Shown here in pieces: positions 40,601 to 43,150 of a stretch of DNA of 64,000 nt. The DNA lies in the NCBI GenBank assembly GCA_945910005.1, contig OX246744.1, positions 6,661,698 through 6,725,697 of the forward strand, in the 5' to 3' direction. Within the stretch, counting starts at the first letter, position 1, and every line of letters begins with the position of its first letter. The position numbers were made by a program, and so were the translations under genes. The DNA is from Isoperla grammatica (taxonomy: Eukaryota > Arthropoda > Insecta > Plecoptera > Perlodidae). A model generated the notes under the pieces. That model made no database searches and was not told the DNA's origin. It worked only from the letters and a program-made list of their open reading frames with translations.

Positions 40601-42536
40601 CGAGGAACCTGCAGCCAATAACAATAGGAGATGATCTTATTTATAAAGTACGGAGGTTGGTTTGGGAAGAACGTAAAACCAAGAGATAAGAGTTTTATTT
40701 AGAGTTATAGATATATTCAAGTAAATTTTAAATATGAGCATGTGAGGGTAAAATACCCAATACAAATTATTTTTGTTTTTTATATTATGTTAGCCAAAAT
40801 TTGAGTGTTGCGTACCTAATAATTCATGAAAAAAGGTGGGTATACTGCGTATACCCATGAAAATAGGTGGGTATACTGCGTATACCCGCGCTCAATTACA
40901 AATTAAGCACTGGCTAATACGTCACCAACGTTTCCAATTATTATCGTTTCACACGACGAAATCAAAACACATAAATATAGCCTAACAAAATTCTCTCTGC
41001 CAACGACAAGTTTACGTTGTATGTCCGCAAGTGTGTCGCGTGGGCGTTGGCGGACTAGTATCATCCGTGCAAAGTAATATACGCAGGCCAAGAATTGCTA
41101 CCTGCGGTGCCTCACTTGTAGGCTATTTACTTCGCACAGGCCTTACAGTTTTAGAAACACATAGGCTACCATGGGTGACAAAGTGTATGTTCTAAAGTTC
41201 TTACCGCCTCCAGAACTCCAGCGGTTGTCGGTCATCCCCCCCTTCTCTCGCAGAGCTCCATCCGCCACCTGGAAAACACGAGAACACTAGAATTGAGTTT
41301 TCGCAAGGATAGATCTAGTTACCGTTACGGCACTTCATGCACCATATGCGATAGGAGGCCTAGTAGGCTACGTTTATGTACGCGTTAATTATGCATGTCT
41401 ATACATTAGGCCTAATGAAATGAAAGCATAATTTGTAGTGTTAAATAGTAGGTAATTAAGAATAGGACAACGGTAGGCTACGTTCTGTACCAAGAGATTG
41501 TTTTTATCTGCAGTGTGGACCCACAAGCATCCATATTCATTTCAGACATCCTAGTATAGCCTAGGCTAAACTCTGATATTGGCATTAATAACAATTTGCC
41601 GGGCTTGACAAATGACTACCGATCACTGCAGGTGATACTGTGGCAACTCACCAGTCAGCTCACTTTAATGGTTGGTCTGGAAGATGCAAGCAAATATAGA
41701 GAACAGCAACAATAAATCCACAATAGTTTCTGATAAGTTACAAATTTAAGTCCTATCACCTCTGGAAACTACCTAAGCCTATAACCTACCTAGGCTAGCT
41801 TGGCTCCATTGTTTGTTACTAGTCCTAGGCCTAGGCCCCCCTACCAGGTCTTGCTAGGGCCTAGGCTAGGCCAGTCCCATAGGAGAGGGTCATAGCCTGG
41901 GCCTATGCACAACAAAAACAAACGGCTGCTCCAAGCTCGTGGATTAGGAGACTTTAGGCTAGCCAAGACTAGGGCTAAAGCCTAGGTAGAGCCCTTTGCC
42001 AACGACCTAACCTTACTTTTTAGAATTATCTAAAATCTAAAATGGAATGTCTGCAGTGTCAGATGAACTTTAAACAGAGGTCTACTGTCTACTGGTAACC
42101 CATTGCAAAAGCTAATATAATGTTTGTAGAGGGCTTACTTTTCTCCGAAACTTGTTATTGTCTCTGTTAGGCCTAGGACTAGGCTACGGATCACATTTCA
42201 AGATGTCCTCGTCTCAAACCGATAGGCCACTAGCCTAACAAGAATCTGAATGAGGTTCATTTCAATTCAGATCAAATGTCACAGGCTTGTCTTCAATTGG
42301 CAAGATTTTGCTCGAAATGAATTAATAAAATCTTGGCTAAAGCGTGGTGATGTAATCCTGCTTAGCAGTTGAACTTAAATGATTGTAATAAATCATCCAA
42401 GTAGGGGGCTAGGCCTAGGCCTAGGTCCCCGTCGGTGCTTGTAGGCCTACCTAGGGCCTAGGCCTGCCCTATTCATGATTCCCAAATGACATCTTACCTG
42501 CACAACACTTTGACGCGATCGTGTAGCCAAATACAT
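5768..42536 (-). CDS. Tlk: Tousled-like kinase gene, 5' part (three exons; continues past left end)
   Basis: TLKs are nuclear serine/threonine kinases active in S phase that phosphorylate the histone chaperone ASF1. Only the N-terminal coding part is here: exons 42536-42498, 41268-41205 and 5859-5768 on the minus strand. Phases agree at both junctions (0 and 1), and together they encode 65 residues from Met to the donor at 5768. The family call rests on exon 3, which reads AVLDPRKQELLEARFLGAR; TLK1/2 proteins start with a very similar LDPRRQELLEARF block. Exons 1 and 2 are tied to it by phase, splice signals and the promoter at 43.1 kb, but not by homology. Intron 2 is 35 kb and full of transposons. 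The serine-rich, coiled-coil and kinase exons were not found and must lie left of position 1. Confidence 0.75.
5991..6112 (+). repeat. tRNA-derived SINE (family B), copy 1
   Basis: GGTACAGTAAACCGCGGTCT then GAGGTTCGAATCCTGGC (B box), followed by a tail containing CATCGTCTCAATTAGCATCG. The same head and tail are at 32203-32390, and the tail alone is shared with 38170-38200. Confidence 0.6.
6671..6740 (+). repeat. Dispersed repeat family C, copy 1
   Basis: The GCCGGTCGAGGTGG ... CTCGAGGTGACCGGTG ... GAGGG pattern recurs at 8010-8060 (plus) and 18595-18650 (minus, best preserved: CGGTCGAGGTGGGTTCCTGC then GTGGTGACCGTTGTCCGC). Function is unknown; possibly the 5' end of a retroelement. Confidence 0.4.
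7071..7401. mobile_element. MITE family D copy 1, interrupted by a nested MITE
   Basis: Starts AGGGCCGGTCTTACAATCTC and ends TAAGACTGGACCT, which are inverted repeats. The intact second copy is at 26302-26456. This copy is split by the insertion at 7216-7388. The body carries TTTTGATTGGTGGT. Confidence 0.85.
7216..7388. mobile_element. Nested palindromic MITE with TA target duplication
   Basis: About 50-bp arms: ATACCCACATTACACGG...CAATACTTTCGTCAAACTTA on the left and the inverse on the right. It sits inside family D copy 1. TA is duplicated (7214-7215 and 7389-7390), and removing the insert restores ATTGTAAGACTGG as in the intact copy. A TA duplication fits a Tc1/mariner-type element. Confidence 0.88.
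7792..8000. repeat. Dispersed repeat family E, copy 1
   Basis: AACTTGGCTAATCGAGA...GGGTGAAATATGAAGAT, an AGGAGGG-rich stretch, TGGACTGC..ATTTCGTC, then CTACCAGAAGC..A.GCTTCCGCC. A second copy is at 28797-28982. It is immediately followed by a family C fragment, so both may be parts of one larger element. Confidence 0.6.
8940..9251. repeat. 39-bp minisatellite, eight units
   Basis: Unit CCTGCAACAACAAACAGGCA + ACGACATGAATGCAAAAGC, eight near-perfect copies. Because 39 is divisible by three, several frames on both strands stay open (for example a 13-residue ALQQQTGNDMNAK repeat). There is no single favoured frame, so it is a tandem repeat, not evidence for a protein. Confidence 0.92.
9497..9542 (+). 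repeat. G-rich tract, potential quadruplex
   Basis: Four or more runs of G (7 to 14 long) separated by single C or A residues on the plus strand. Confidence 0.85.
9950..10080 (+). repeat. Retroelement 3'-end fragment (family F), copy 1
   Basis: CCGGGGTAGAATAGGCCTGG, then CTAGTCGTAAGAGGCGAC..AAATGAGACCCTGTC. The same text is at 23409-23580. A GTCGTAAGAGGCGAC motif is common near the 3' ends of some arthropod LINEs; that link is from memory. Confidence 0.55.
10255..10697. mobile_element. 443-bp TIR element with perfect 8-bp TSD
   Basis: Perfect ends CTTAGACCAGTAATATAGGT and its inverse, with further inverted homology inside (GTGAGACCAACATTGAGACC / its approximate inverse; CCACGTGATGTGGGGACA). 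The target duplication GTATTACC is at 10247-10254 and 10698-10705. No transposase is present. It is a hAT- or P-type MITE. Confidence 0.92.
11007..11410. repeat. Compound AGAGT / ATTAAAGTAGAGG minisatellite
   Basis: Runs of (GTAGA)n alternate with a longer unit (TATTAAAGTAGAGGCATTAA then AGTAAATAAAGTAGA) at least six times, a higher-order tandem array. Confidence 0.9.
12125..12524. mobile_element. hAT-like MITE
   Basis: Ends AGGATGTGGGTTTTCCTGAA and TTTTCCGGCCCACATCCCT are inverted repeats. TGACGA occurs on both flanks as a partial target duplication. The inside is AT-rich with GGAAAATTTTC-type internal repeats. Confidence 0.65.
13018..13074. repeat. (AAT)n microsatellite
   Basis: About 19 perfect AAT/ATT triplets. 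Other (AAT)n or (ATT)n runs are at 18415-18446 and 24967-25020. Confidence 0.95.
13808..13925 (-). repeat. tRNA-like SINE (family G), copy 1
   Basis: The minus strand has GTCGTAGGTTGAATTCCCGG (degenerate B box) followed by CTTTTTT poly-T. Related copies with the same layout are at 14150-14255 and 58425-58510 (all minus). Confidence 0.5.
14150..14255 (-). repeat. tRNA-like SINE (family G), copy 2
   Basis: The minus strand has ATTCGGGGTTCGGTTCCCGA (B-box region) followed by GAGCTG and a poly-T run. Confidence 0.5.
14848..14974. mobile_element. MITE family A, copy 2
   Basis: CCCAAGAACCTTACGGACGC, GCTTTCGTCACAGGCGAGAC on the left; GATTGGCTACGAACCCGTGA and CGAAATCAT on the right. The right outer end is eroded. 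Confidence 0.75.
15108..15706. mobile_element. hAT-like CAGGGGCGTAGC element with perfect 8-bp TSD
   Basis: Ends CAGGGGCGTAGCGAGGGGGG and CCTGGCTACGCCCCTG. The perfect 8-bp target duplication CGACTACC is at 15100-15107 and 15707-15714. The inside carries CTGGGGCTTCGCCCCAG and CGCCTTCGGCG hairpins. Elements with CAGGGGCGTAGCCA ends are widespread in invertebrates (memory). A related, damaged copy is nested at 33517-33660. Confidence 0.9.
16053..16133 (+). repeat. 81-bp direct repeat, copy 1
   Basis: ACTTGTAAGACAGGGTCGGT ... TTCACGTATATACGACTTTGGC, almost identical to 17586-17666 (one substitution seen). The near-identity over 81 bp across 1.5 kb suggests a recent duplication or a young element. 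Confidence 0.85.
16801..17011. mobile_element. Palindromic MITE (family H)
   Basis: About 80-bp arms: AGTTGAGAAACTGTAAGAAT, GACGGCCCCCTCC and the inverse on the right (GGAGGGGGCCGTCATTCTTA), around a central loop at about 16885-16940. Confidence 0.88.
17586..17666 (+). repeat. 81-bp direct repeat, copy 2
   Basis: Second copy of 16053-16133. It runs directly into the 31-bp tandem array at 17669. Confidence 0.85.
17669..17790 (+). repeat. 31-bp tandem repeat, four units
   Basis: Unit GAGCCGCCACTGTTTAGCTA + GCGCGCCTCAA repeated four times with one or two changes per unit. It contains the palindrome TAGCTA/GCTAGC. There are no unique spacers, so it is not a CRISPR-like array. Confidence 0.92.
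18212..18371. mobile_element. MITE family A, copy 3
   Basis: TTGGCCCAAGATTACCTTAC ... CAAATACCGATCGCTGATTG ... GACGAAACCATGTGTAAGGT TAGTCTTGGG. Long inverted ends are well kept. Confidence 0.85.
18595..18650 (-). repeat. Dispersed repeat family C, copy 3
   Basis: The minus strand reads CGGTCGAGGTGGGTTCCTGC, TCGTGGTGACCGTTGTCCGC, AAAGAGGGC; this is the best preserved of three copies. Confidence 0.45.
19037..19096. repeat. Perfect 29-bp-arm palindrome
   Basis: ATAAGACCTAGTAATTGGAC + TGTACACTG, a 2-bp CT centre, then the exact inverse. It ends exactly where the next palindrome begins. Confidence 0.95.
19097..19184. repeat. Second palindrome with (TA)n core
   Basis: ATAACATATTCACGTTGTTC + ACGT arms around a (TA)n core (about 19121-19160), then the exact inverse. 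Abuts the palindrome at 19037-19096. Confidence 0.95.
19210..19592. mobile_element. hAT-like MITE inserted in (TA)n
   Basis: Ends TAGGGCTTAATTTGTAATTG and CTCAAATTAACCCCTA; inner arms GGAACCGGAACGC / GCGTTCCGG. It is flanked on both sides by (TA)n, so an 8-bp TATATATA duplication is possible but cannot be distinguished from the repeat. Confidence 0.8.
19593..19690. repeat. (TA)n microsatellite
   Basis: Three (TA)n blocks separated by short GGC interruptions. Another (TA)n block is at 19858-19882. Confidence 0.9.
19751..19821 (-). pseudogene. tRNA-like sequence (tRNA pseudogene or SINE head)
   Basis: 71 nt on the minus strand fold as a cloverleaf: acceptor arm GTCCCGG/TCGGGGT (three G-U pairs), D arm, anticodon arm CCCAC-CCGGCAA-GTGGG, T arm CTGGG-TTCGATT-CCCAG. 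The anticodon position reads GGC, but base 33 is C instead of the nearly universal T. It is followed by a poly-T and TTTCTGGATTTCACA tail also seen at 51045-51110. It is more likely a SINE head or decayed gene than a working tRNA. Confidence 0.6.
20766..20860 (-). promoter_or_regulatory. Possible alternative first exon donor for Tlk (weak)
   Basis: The minus strand reads GGAGGAGCCGCATGGATACG followed by GTGAGTG, a consensus donor (exon end at 20766), preceded by GC-rich sequence in an AT-rich setting. A non-coding first exon spliced to exon 3 could use the MEQFQ start there. No promoter motif was recognised with confidence. Confidence 0.2.
21020..21222. mobile_element. Palindromic MITE (family I)
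   Basis: Arms CGAGCGATGGATACCTCTAC, GTCAAAAAC ... ATTGAAACACAAAATCGAAA + ATCTGAGAAA and the inverse, with a centre TCGTAGCGCAGTGG at about 21114-21127. It lies about 14 bp from a hAT-like element. Confidence 0.9.
21236..21650. mobile_element. hAT-like MITE
   Basis: Ends TAGGGCTGGGATAACTAAAC and GAATTATCCCACCCCTA, with several AAACGTTTAA palindromes near both ends. TTCCCA occurs on both flanks but not as a perfect 8-bp duplication. Confidence 0.75.
21882..21965 (-). repeat. Retroelement 3' tail with stem-loop (family T)
   Basis: Minus orientation: CCTCCTTTGTAAATCAGTTT...AACTGAATAGGATAGACATT + (AAAT)n. Other copies: 44655-44735 (+), 44975-45055 (-), 50176-50242 (+), 58131-58200 (+), 59440-59610 (+, expanded). 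The ATCAGTT...AACTGA hairpin just before the A-rich tail is typical of LINE/SINE 3' ends. Confidence 0.75.
22477..22673. mobile_element. MITE with 30-bp TIRs and an inner hairpin
   Basis: Ends AAGGCTGTCCACACAGATTT and ATCTGTGTGGACCAGCCTTT. Inside is a strong palindrome at 22512-22556 (GGTTTTAAGACGTTGTTTT and inverse). Confidence 0.85.
22697..22961 (+). repeat. Retroelement 3' end (family X), copy 1
   Basis: GGAGCCGTCCTAGCAACGAA ... AACCAATC-type core ... AATCAGTTTCGTTACTGAGT GGGCAGACTCTAAATGTGAA then (TTTA)n. Other copies on the minus strand: 51396-51671, 56575-56836 and 61845-61942. It has the same hairpin-plus-tail layout as family T. Confidence 0.75.
23409..23580 (+). repeat. Retroelement 3'-end fragment (family F), copy 2
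   Basis: CTCGGGGTAGAATTTGTCCT ... GCCAGTCGTAAGAGGCGACC AAATGAGACCCTGTC. Matches 9950-10080. Confidence 0.55.
24478..24720 (-). pseudogene. LINE reverse-transcriptase C-terminal relic
   Basis: The minus-strand frame reads MRRMEKHRIPRQAFELVNKQ, RKVGRPRERWQDQ and ERGEEWPVVEDRERW. The sequence RRM..HRIP.QA....GRPR.RW is typical of the very end of many LINE reverse transcriptases. Only the last about 70 residues remain. It is flanked on its right by (ATC)n. Confidence 0.75.
24731..24801. repeat. (ATC)n microsatellite
   Basis: About 23 perfect TCA/TGA triplets. A (GAT)n of about 12 triplets is at 28651-28688. Confidence 0.95.
24895..25021 (+). pseudogene. LINE C-terminal fragment in opposite orientation with (AAT)n tail
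   Basis: The plus strand reads RGEEWPVVEDRERWWEDRKR, matching the end of the minus-strand relic at 24478-24720, then a stop-free (ATA)n run. The two pieces form an inverted pair about 270 bp apart. Confidence 0.7.
25252..26090 (+). mobile_element. MITE family J: one copy plus truncated tandem copy
   Basis: Left end GGTGGCCACATTGGAGGCCA; body AAATTCAACTGTTCTCCAAC ... TATCGGGGGATATACGTGTT ... TTGAAATAGTACTATAGG; right end GTGGCCTCCAATATGGC. A second body (25808-26047) follows directly after the first right end. A complete inverted copy is at 36355-36705. The first copy contains the insertion at 25300-25532. Confidence 0.8.
25300..25532. mobile_element. MITE nested inside family J
   Basis: Ends ATCAAGCGGACTGGGCTCGG and CCGAGTCCGCTTGAT are inverted repeats. 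It interrupts family J copy 1 relative to the inverted copy at 36355-36705, which lacks it. The junctions are slightly eroded. Confidence 0.75.
26129..26285. mobile_element. MITE family K, diverged copy
   Basis: AAGTCGCTCCACAGCAACAA ... TGACGTCATACATGAGCGAG ... GCTGATTGGCTCCGACTCAC ... GTTGCCGTAGAAC. Related to 26466-26621 and 30353-30508 but clearly older. Confidence 0.65.
26302..26456. mobile_element. MITE family D, intact copy
   Basis: AGGGCCGGTCTTACAATCTC ... GTTTTGATTGGTGGTTGTCA ... ATTGTAAGACTGGACCT. Serves as the empty-site reference for the nested insertion at 7216-7388. Confidence 0.88.
26466..26621. mobile_element. MITE family K, copy 1 (palindromic)
   Basis: AGTCGCTCCACATGCAACTT ... 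GGAGCCAATCAGCGGGCGGC ... TCTGTGACGTCACCAGCACC AAAGTTGCTGTGGAGCGACT. Arms of about 60 bp. It carries a CCAAT core and a perfect TGACGTCA. Confidence 0.9.
27061..27336 (-). mobile_element. tRNA-derived SINE, full-length copy 2, with target duplication
   Basis: Same head (A box TGGCTCAGCGG, B box GGTTCGATTCC), body and (ATT)n tail as 1921-2197. Flanked by CGTAAGCGTGA (27051-27061) and CGTAAGCATGA (27337-27347). It differs from copy 1 at scattered sites, so both are moderately old. Confidence 0.85.
27700..27870. mobile_element. MITE family A, copy 4 (best preserved)
   Basis: TATAGGCAACCCAAGACTAC, CTTACAGATGCTTTCGTCAC and AGGCGA on the left; TGACGAAAGCATATGTAAGG, TATAGTCTTGGGTTGCCTAT on the right, a near-perfect TIR of about 45 bp. 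The centre has CAAATACCGATCGCTGATTG. Confidence 0.9.
27917..28270 (+). repeat. Tandem duplication of a ~180-bp unit
   Basis: AGATGTTGGGTTTCCAAGAA, ATGTGCGTGCGCACGATTGA ... TTGTTCTCAACTAAGCCA occurs twice in tandem (starts about 27917 and 28097). The second unit is followed by a hairpin at 28254-28290 (GGACCCACGGTAT / ATACCGTGGGTCC). Confidence 0.88.
28797..28982. repeat. Dispersed repeat family E, copy 2
   Basis: CAACTTGGCTAATCGAGAGG ... GGTGAAATATGAAGAT ... CTACCAGAAGCAGACGCTTC CGCC. Matches 7792-8000. Confidence 0.6.
29097..29272 (-). repeat. Truncated SINE copy 3
   Basis: The body and tail of the SINE at 1921-2197 (TTTCGTAGGAAACCCCTGTT ... GTGCTGTTAGTACGACTCAA), lacking the tRNA-like head and carrying a short extra segment at about 29168-29200. 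Confidence 0.7.
29638..30312. mobile_element. 675-bp foldback element with telomeric repeats at its centre
   Basis: Outer arms are a 39-bp perfect inverted repeat starting CCAATGATTTTCAACATCTA. Inner arms of about 125 bp (CAGAACAGAGCACAACGGAA ... GAGCGGATTACCGCACACA) are also inverted. The central loop holds the CCTAA array at 29850-29912 and GCACACACGTTTATGTGTAA. No open reading frame of note is present. Confidence 0.88.
29850..29912 (-). repeat. Interstitial telomeric repeat (TTAGG)n
   Basis: About 12 units of CCTAA on the plus strand (TTAGG on the minus) with three CGTAA variants. TTAGG is the ancestral arthropod telomere repeat. It lies in the loop of the 29638-30312 foldback. Confidence 0.85.
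30353..30508. mobile_element. MITE family K, copy 2 (palindromic)
   Basis: AGTGGCTCCACAGCAACTTT, GGTGCTGGTGACGTCACAGA ... CTGATTGGCTCCGACACGCC ... GTTGCTGTGAAGCGACTT. It is the inverse orientation of 26466-26621, with very high similarity. Confidence 0.9.
31361..31703. mobile_element. Palindromic MITE with ~127-bp arms
   Basis: Left arm GCCAATATTAAAACCCGCGA ... GAGCTCAATACC..ATGAAAAAGATTT and its near-exact inverse, with an AT-rich centre (TAATTTACAAATTAGTTAAA-like) at about 31497-31570. Confidence 0.93.
31709..31850. mobile_element. Second palindromic MITE, next to the first
   Basis: GTACGAATCACTAACGTTTT, TCCCGATTATATAGTACAAT TTGGT and the inverse ending GTGATTCGCAC. It starts five bases after the preceding palindrome. 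Confidence 0.92.
32203..32390 (+). repeat. tRNA-derived SINE (family B), copy 2
   Basis: AAAACGCGGTCCCTGCGTTC, CAGGTTCGAATCCCGG (B box) and a tail with TATCGTCTCGATAAGCATCG. Matches 5991-6112. Confidence 0.65.
32434..33003. mobile_element. MITE-like element with short TIRs
   Basis: TTTAAAGTCGATCGATGA on the left and TCATCGATCGACTTTAAG on the right; inside are AT-rich sequence and CTTGAAATTATA/AATTTCAAG repeats. No transposase. The target duplication is not clear. Confidence 0.65.
33436..33920. mobile_element. hAT-like element (GGTACTCAAAC ends) with nested insertion
   Basis: Ends AGTGGTACTCAAACTTTTTT and GCCGCAGTTTGAGTACCGCT; inside TCCTGGAGGGCCAC and GGAGGGCCGCATGCGGCCCG, typical of hobo/Charlie-like hAT MITEs. 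The flanks TCTAGTCG / CGGTAGTCG are a decayed 8-bp duplication. The CAGTAGCGTAACTAGGAATT element at about 33517-33660 is nested inside. Confidence 0.75.
35141..35326. mobile_element. Near-perfect palindromic MITE (family L)
   Basis: TCTAAGGCTCGAATGCATAG, TTCACACTCAGGCCCTCCTC, AACTCAGCCTCTCCTCAGCC and the inverse. Arms of about 75 bp are around a centre AGCGGCATTGCCGTGTGGAC. Each arm has CCACCAATCAC. Confidence 0.94.
36355..36705 (-). mobile_element. MITE family J, inverted complete copy
   Basis: AGGGAGTATTCACGTGAGGT, CACATCGGCCATATTGGAGG ... GCCATTGTGGCCTCCAATGT. Inverse of 25252-26090 without its nested insertion and tandem part. Confidence 0.85.
36868..37190 (+). repeat. Tandem pair of ~160-bp SINE-like units
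   Basis: AGAGAGACAGATGGCGACTT, GTTGTACAACAAGTCATGTA ... GCGAGGCCGGTGTTCGATTC occurs twice (starts about 36872 and 37036). GGTGTTCGATTCCCGG is B-box-like. The units are almost identical, so the duplication is recent. Confidence 0.85.
38047..38210 (+). repeat. tRNA-derived SINE
   Basis: GCCGTCAGCGGTGGCTCATG, GACGTGGGTTCGAATCCTGC (B box), a T-run, then CCATCGTCTCGAATAGCATG, the tail shared with family B. Confidence 0.65.
39504..40912. mobile_element. 1.4-kb hAT-like element with perfect 8-bp TSD
   Basis: Ends CAGTGGTTAATTTGTAAGGA and CAATTACAAATTAAGCACTG; GGTGGGTATAC motifs lie near both ends. The target duplication GCTAATAC is at 39496-39503 and 40913-40920. No transposase frame was recognised inside, so it is probably non-autonomous or decayed. 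It lies about 290 bp from Tlk exon 2. Confidence 0.92.
41205..41268 (-). CDS. Tlk: Tlk exon 2 (probable)
   Basis: A 64-bp exon. The acceptor is TGTTTTCCAG and the donor is GGCG/GTAAGA. It reads VADGALREKGGMTDNRWSSG plus G in phase 0 from exon 1, leaving one base that completes the glycine codon of exon 3. No homology is claimed for this peptide. The evidence is two strong splice sites, agreement of phase on both sides and a coding-like GC-rich composition. It contains an in-frame Met that could be another start. Confidence 0.62.
41269..42497. other. Tlk intron 1 with CCTAGG-rich low complexity
   Basis: 1.2 kb between exons 1 and 2. The runs GGCCTAGGCCTAGG and AGGCCTAGG recur at about 41810-42000 and 42400-42470, giving many short self-complementary stretches. 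No exon was recognised here. Confidence 0.55.
42498..42536 (-). CDS. Tlk: Tlk exon 1 with probable start codon
   Basis: Reads MYLATRSRQSVVQ from ATG at 42536-42534 to the donor CAG/GTAAGA. An in-frame TAG lies about nine codons upstream, so translation does not start earlier unless an upstream intron exists. It joins exon 2 in phase 0. The 5' UTR probably extends toward the promoter-like motifs at about 43.1 kb. The ATG context (TTCGACATGT) is not a strong Kozak match, and the GGM in exon 2 or MEQ in exon 3 could be used instead. Confidence 0.58.
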
Positions 42537-43094
42537 GTCGAACCCACCCTTAAATTGACTCTAAACCTATTTGCATATATCTAAGATTAGTATGAAATGC
42601 ATCCCGAATAAAAAATTTGCAGATTGTCCTCTTAATCCTTGGAAACAAACATTGCAAATTTCTGTCATCTCGAATAGGCTCCTGATGCACCACCCAAAAT
42701 GTTACCGTCAATCTCACTTTACAGGGGTACAAACTCACCTTTTTCTTTATCCAGCGTATTTTTAAAGGTGTGAGTATCCTTTTTGTTATAATAATCACCA
42801 GTAATTCACGTATGTATGGACATATTAATTAGAATAAACTTGTTGTTTCACACACGGAGAAAATCTCATCTAGAAAATGGCCGACGCCCGCCAGTTGCCG
42901 ATTTATGGTCAGTTTTGTGCATGGTCAATTTTAACAAGGTAAACGCTACAAAAAACACAAAGCTATAAGTCACTTGTAAAACTTTGATCTACAGTATTTT
43001 CTAACTAACATGTTTCACGTTTAAAATCATGTTTTGTTCAAAAACAAACCATGCTTTTCACAAAATATCAAAATTTACTCCAATACGCTCGTAC

Positions 43095-43150
43095 ACTTCA
43101 CGACGTCACTTCCGGGAGGCAGGTTCATTGACGGTCCTGATTGGTTGTTG
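43095..43150 (-). promoter_or_regulatory. Probable Tlk core promoter: CCAAT box and ETS/CRE composite
   Basis: On the minus strand the order is CCAATCAGG (about 43145-43136) and, 22-25 bp downstream, CCGGAAGTGACGTCGTG (43114-43098). CCGGAAGTGACG is a well-known ETS/CRE composite found near TSSs of TATA-less housekeeping promoters. Its orientation and position (about 560 bp upstream of the exon 1 ATG) fit the TLK gene. No TATA box is evident. Bidirectional activity is possible, but no plus-strand gene was recognised on the other side. Confidence 0.6.

Noticed and set aside
41810..42470. CCTAGG-rich stretches as telomeric or satellite DNA
   Set aside because: The repeats are irregular and short, unlike the CCTAA array at 29850; they were kept as low complexity.
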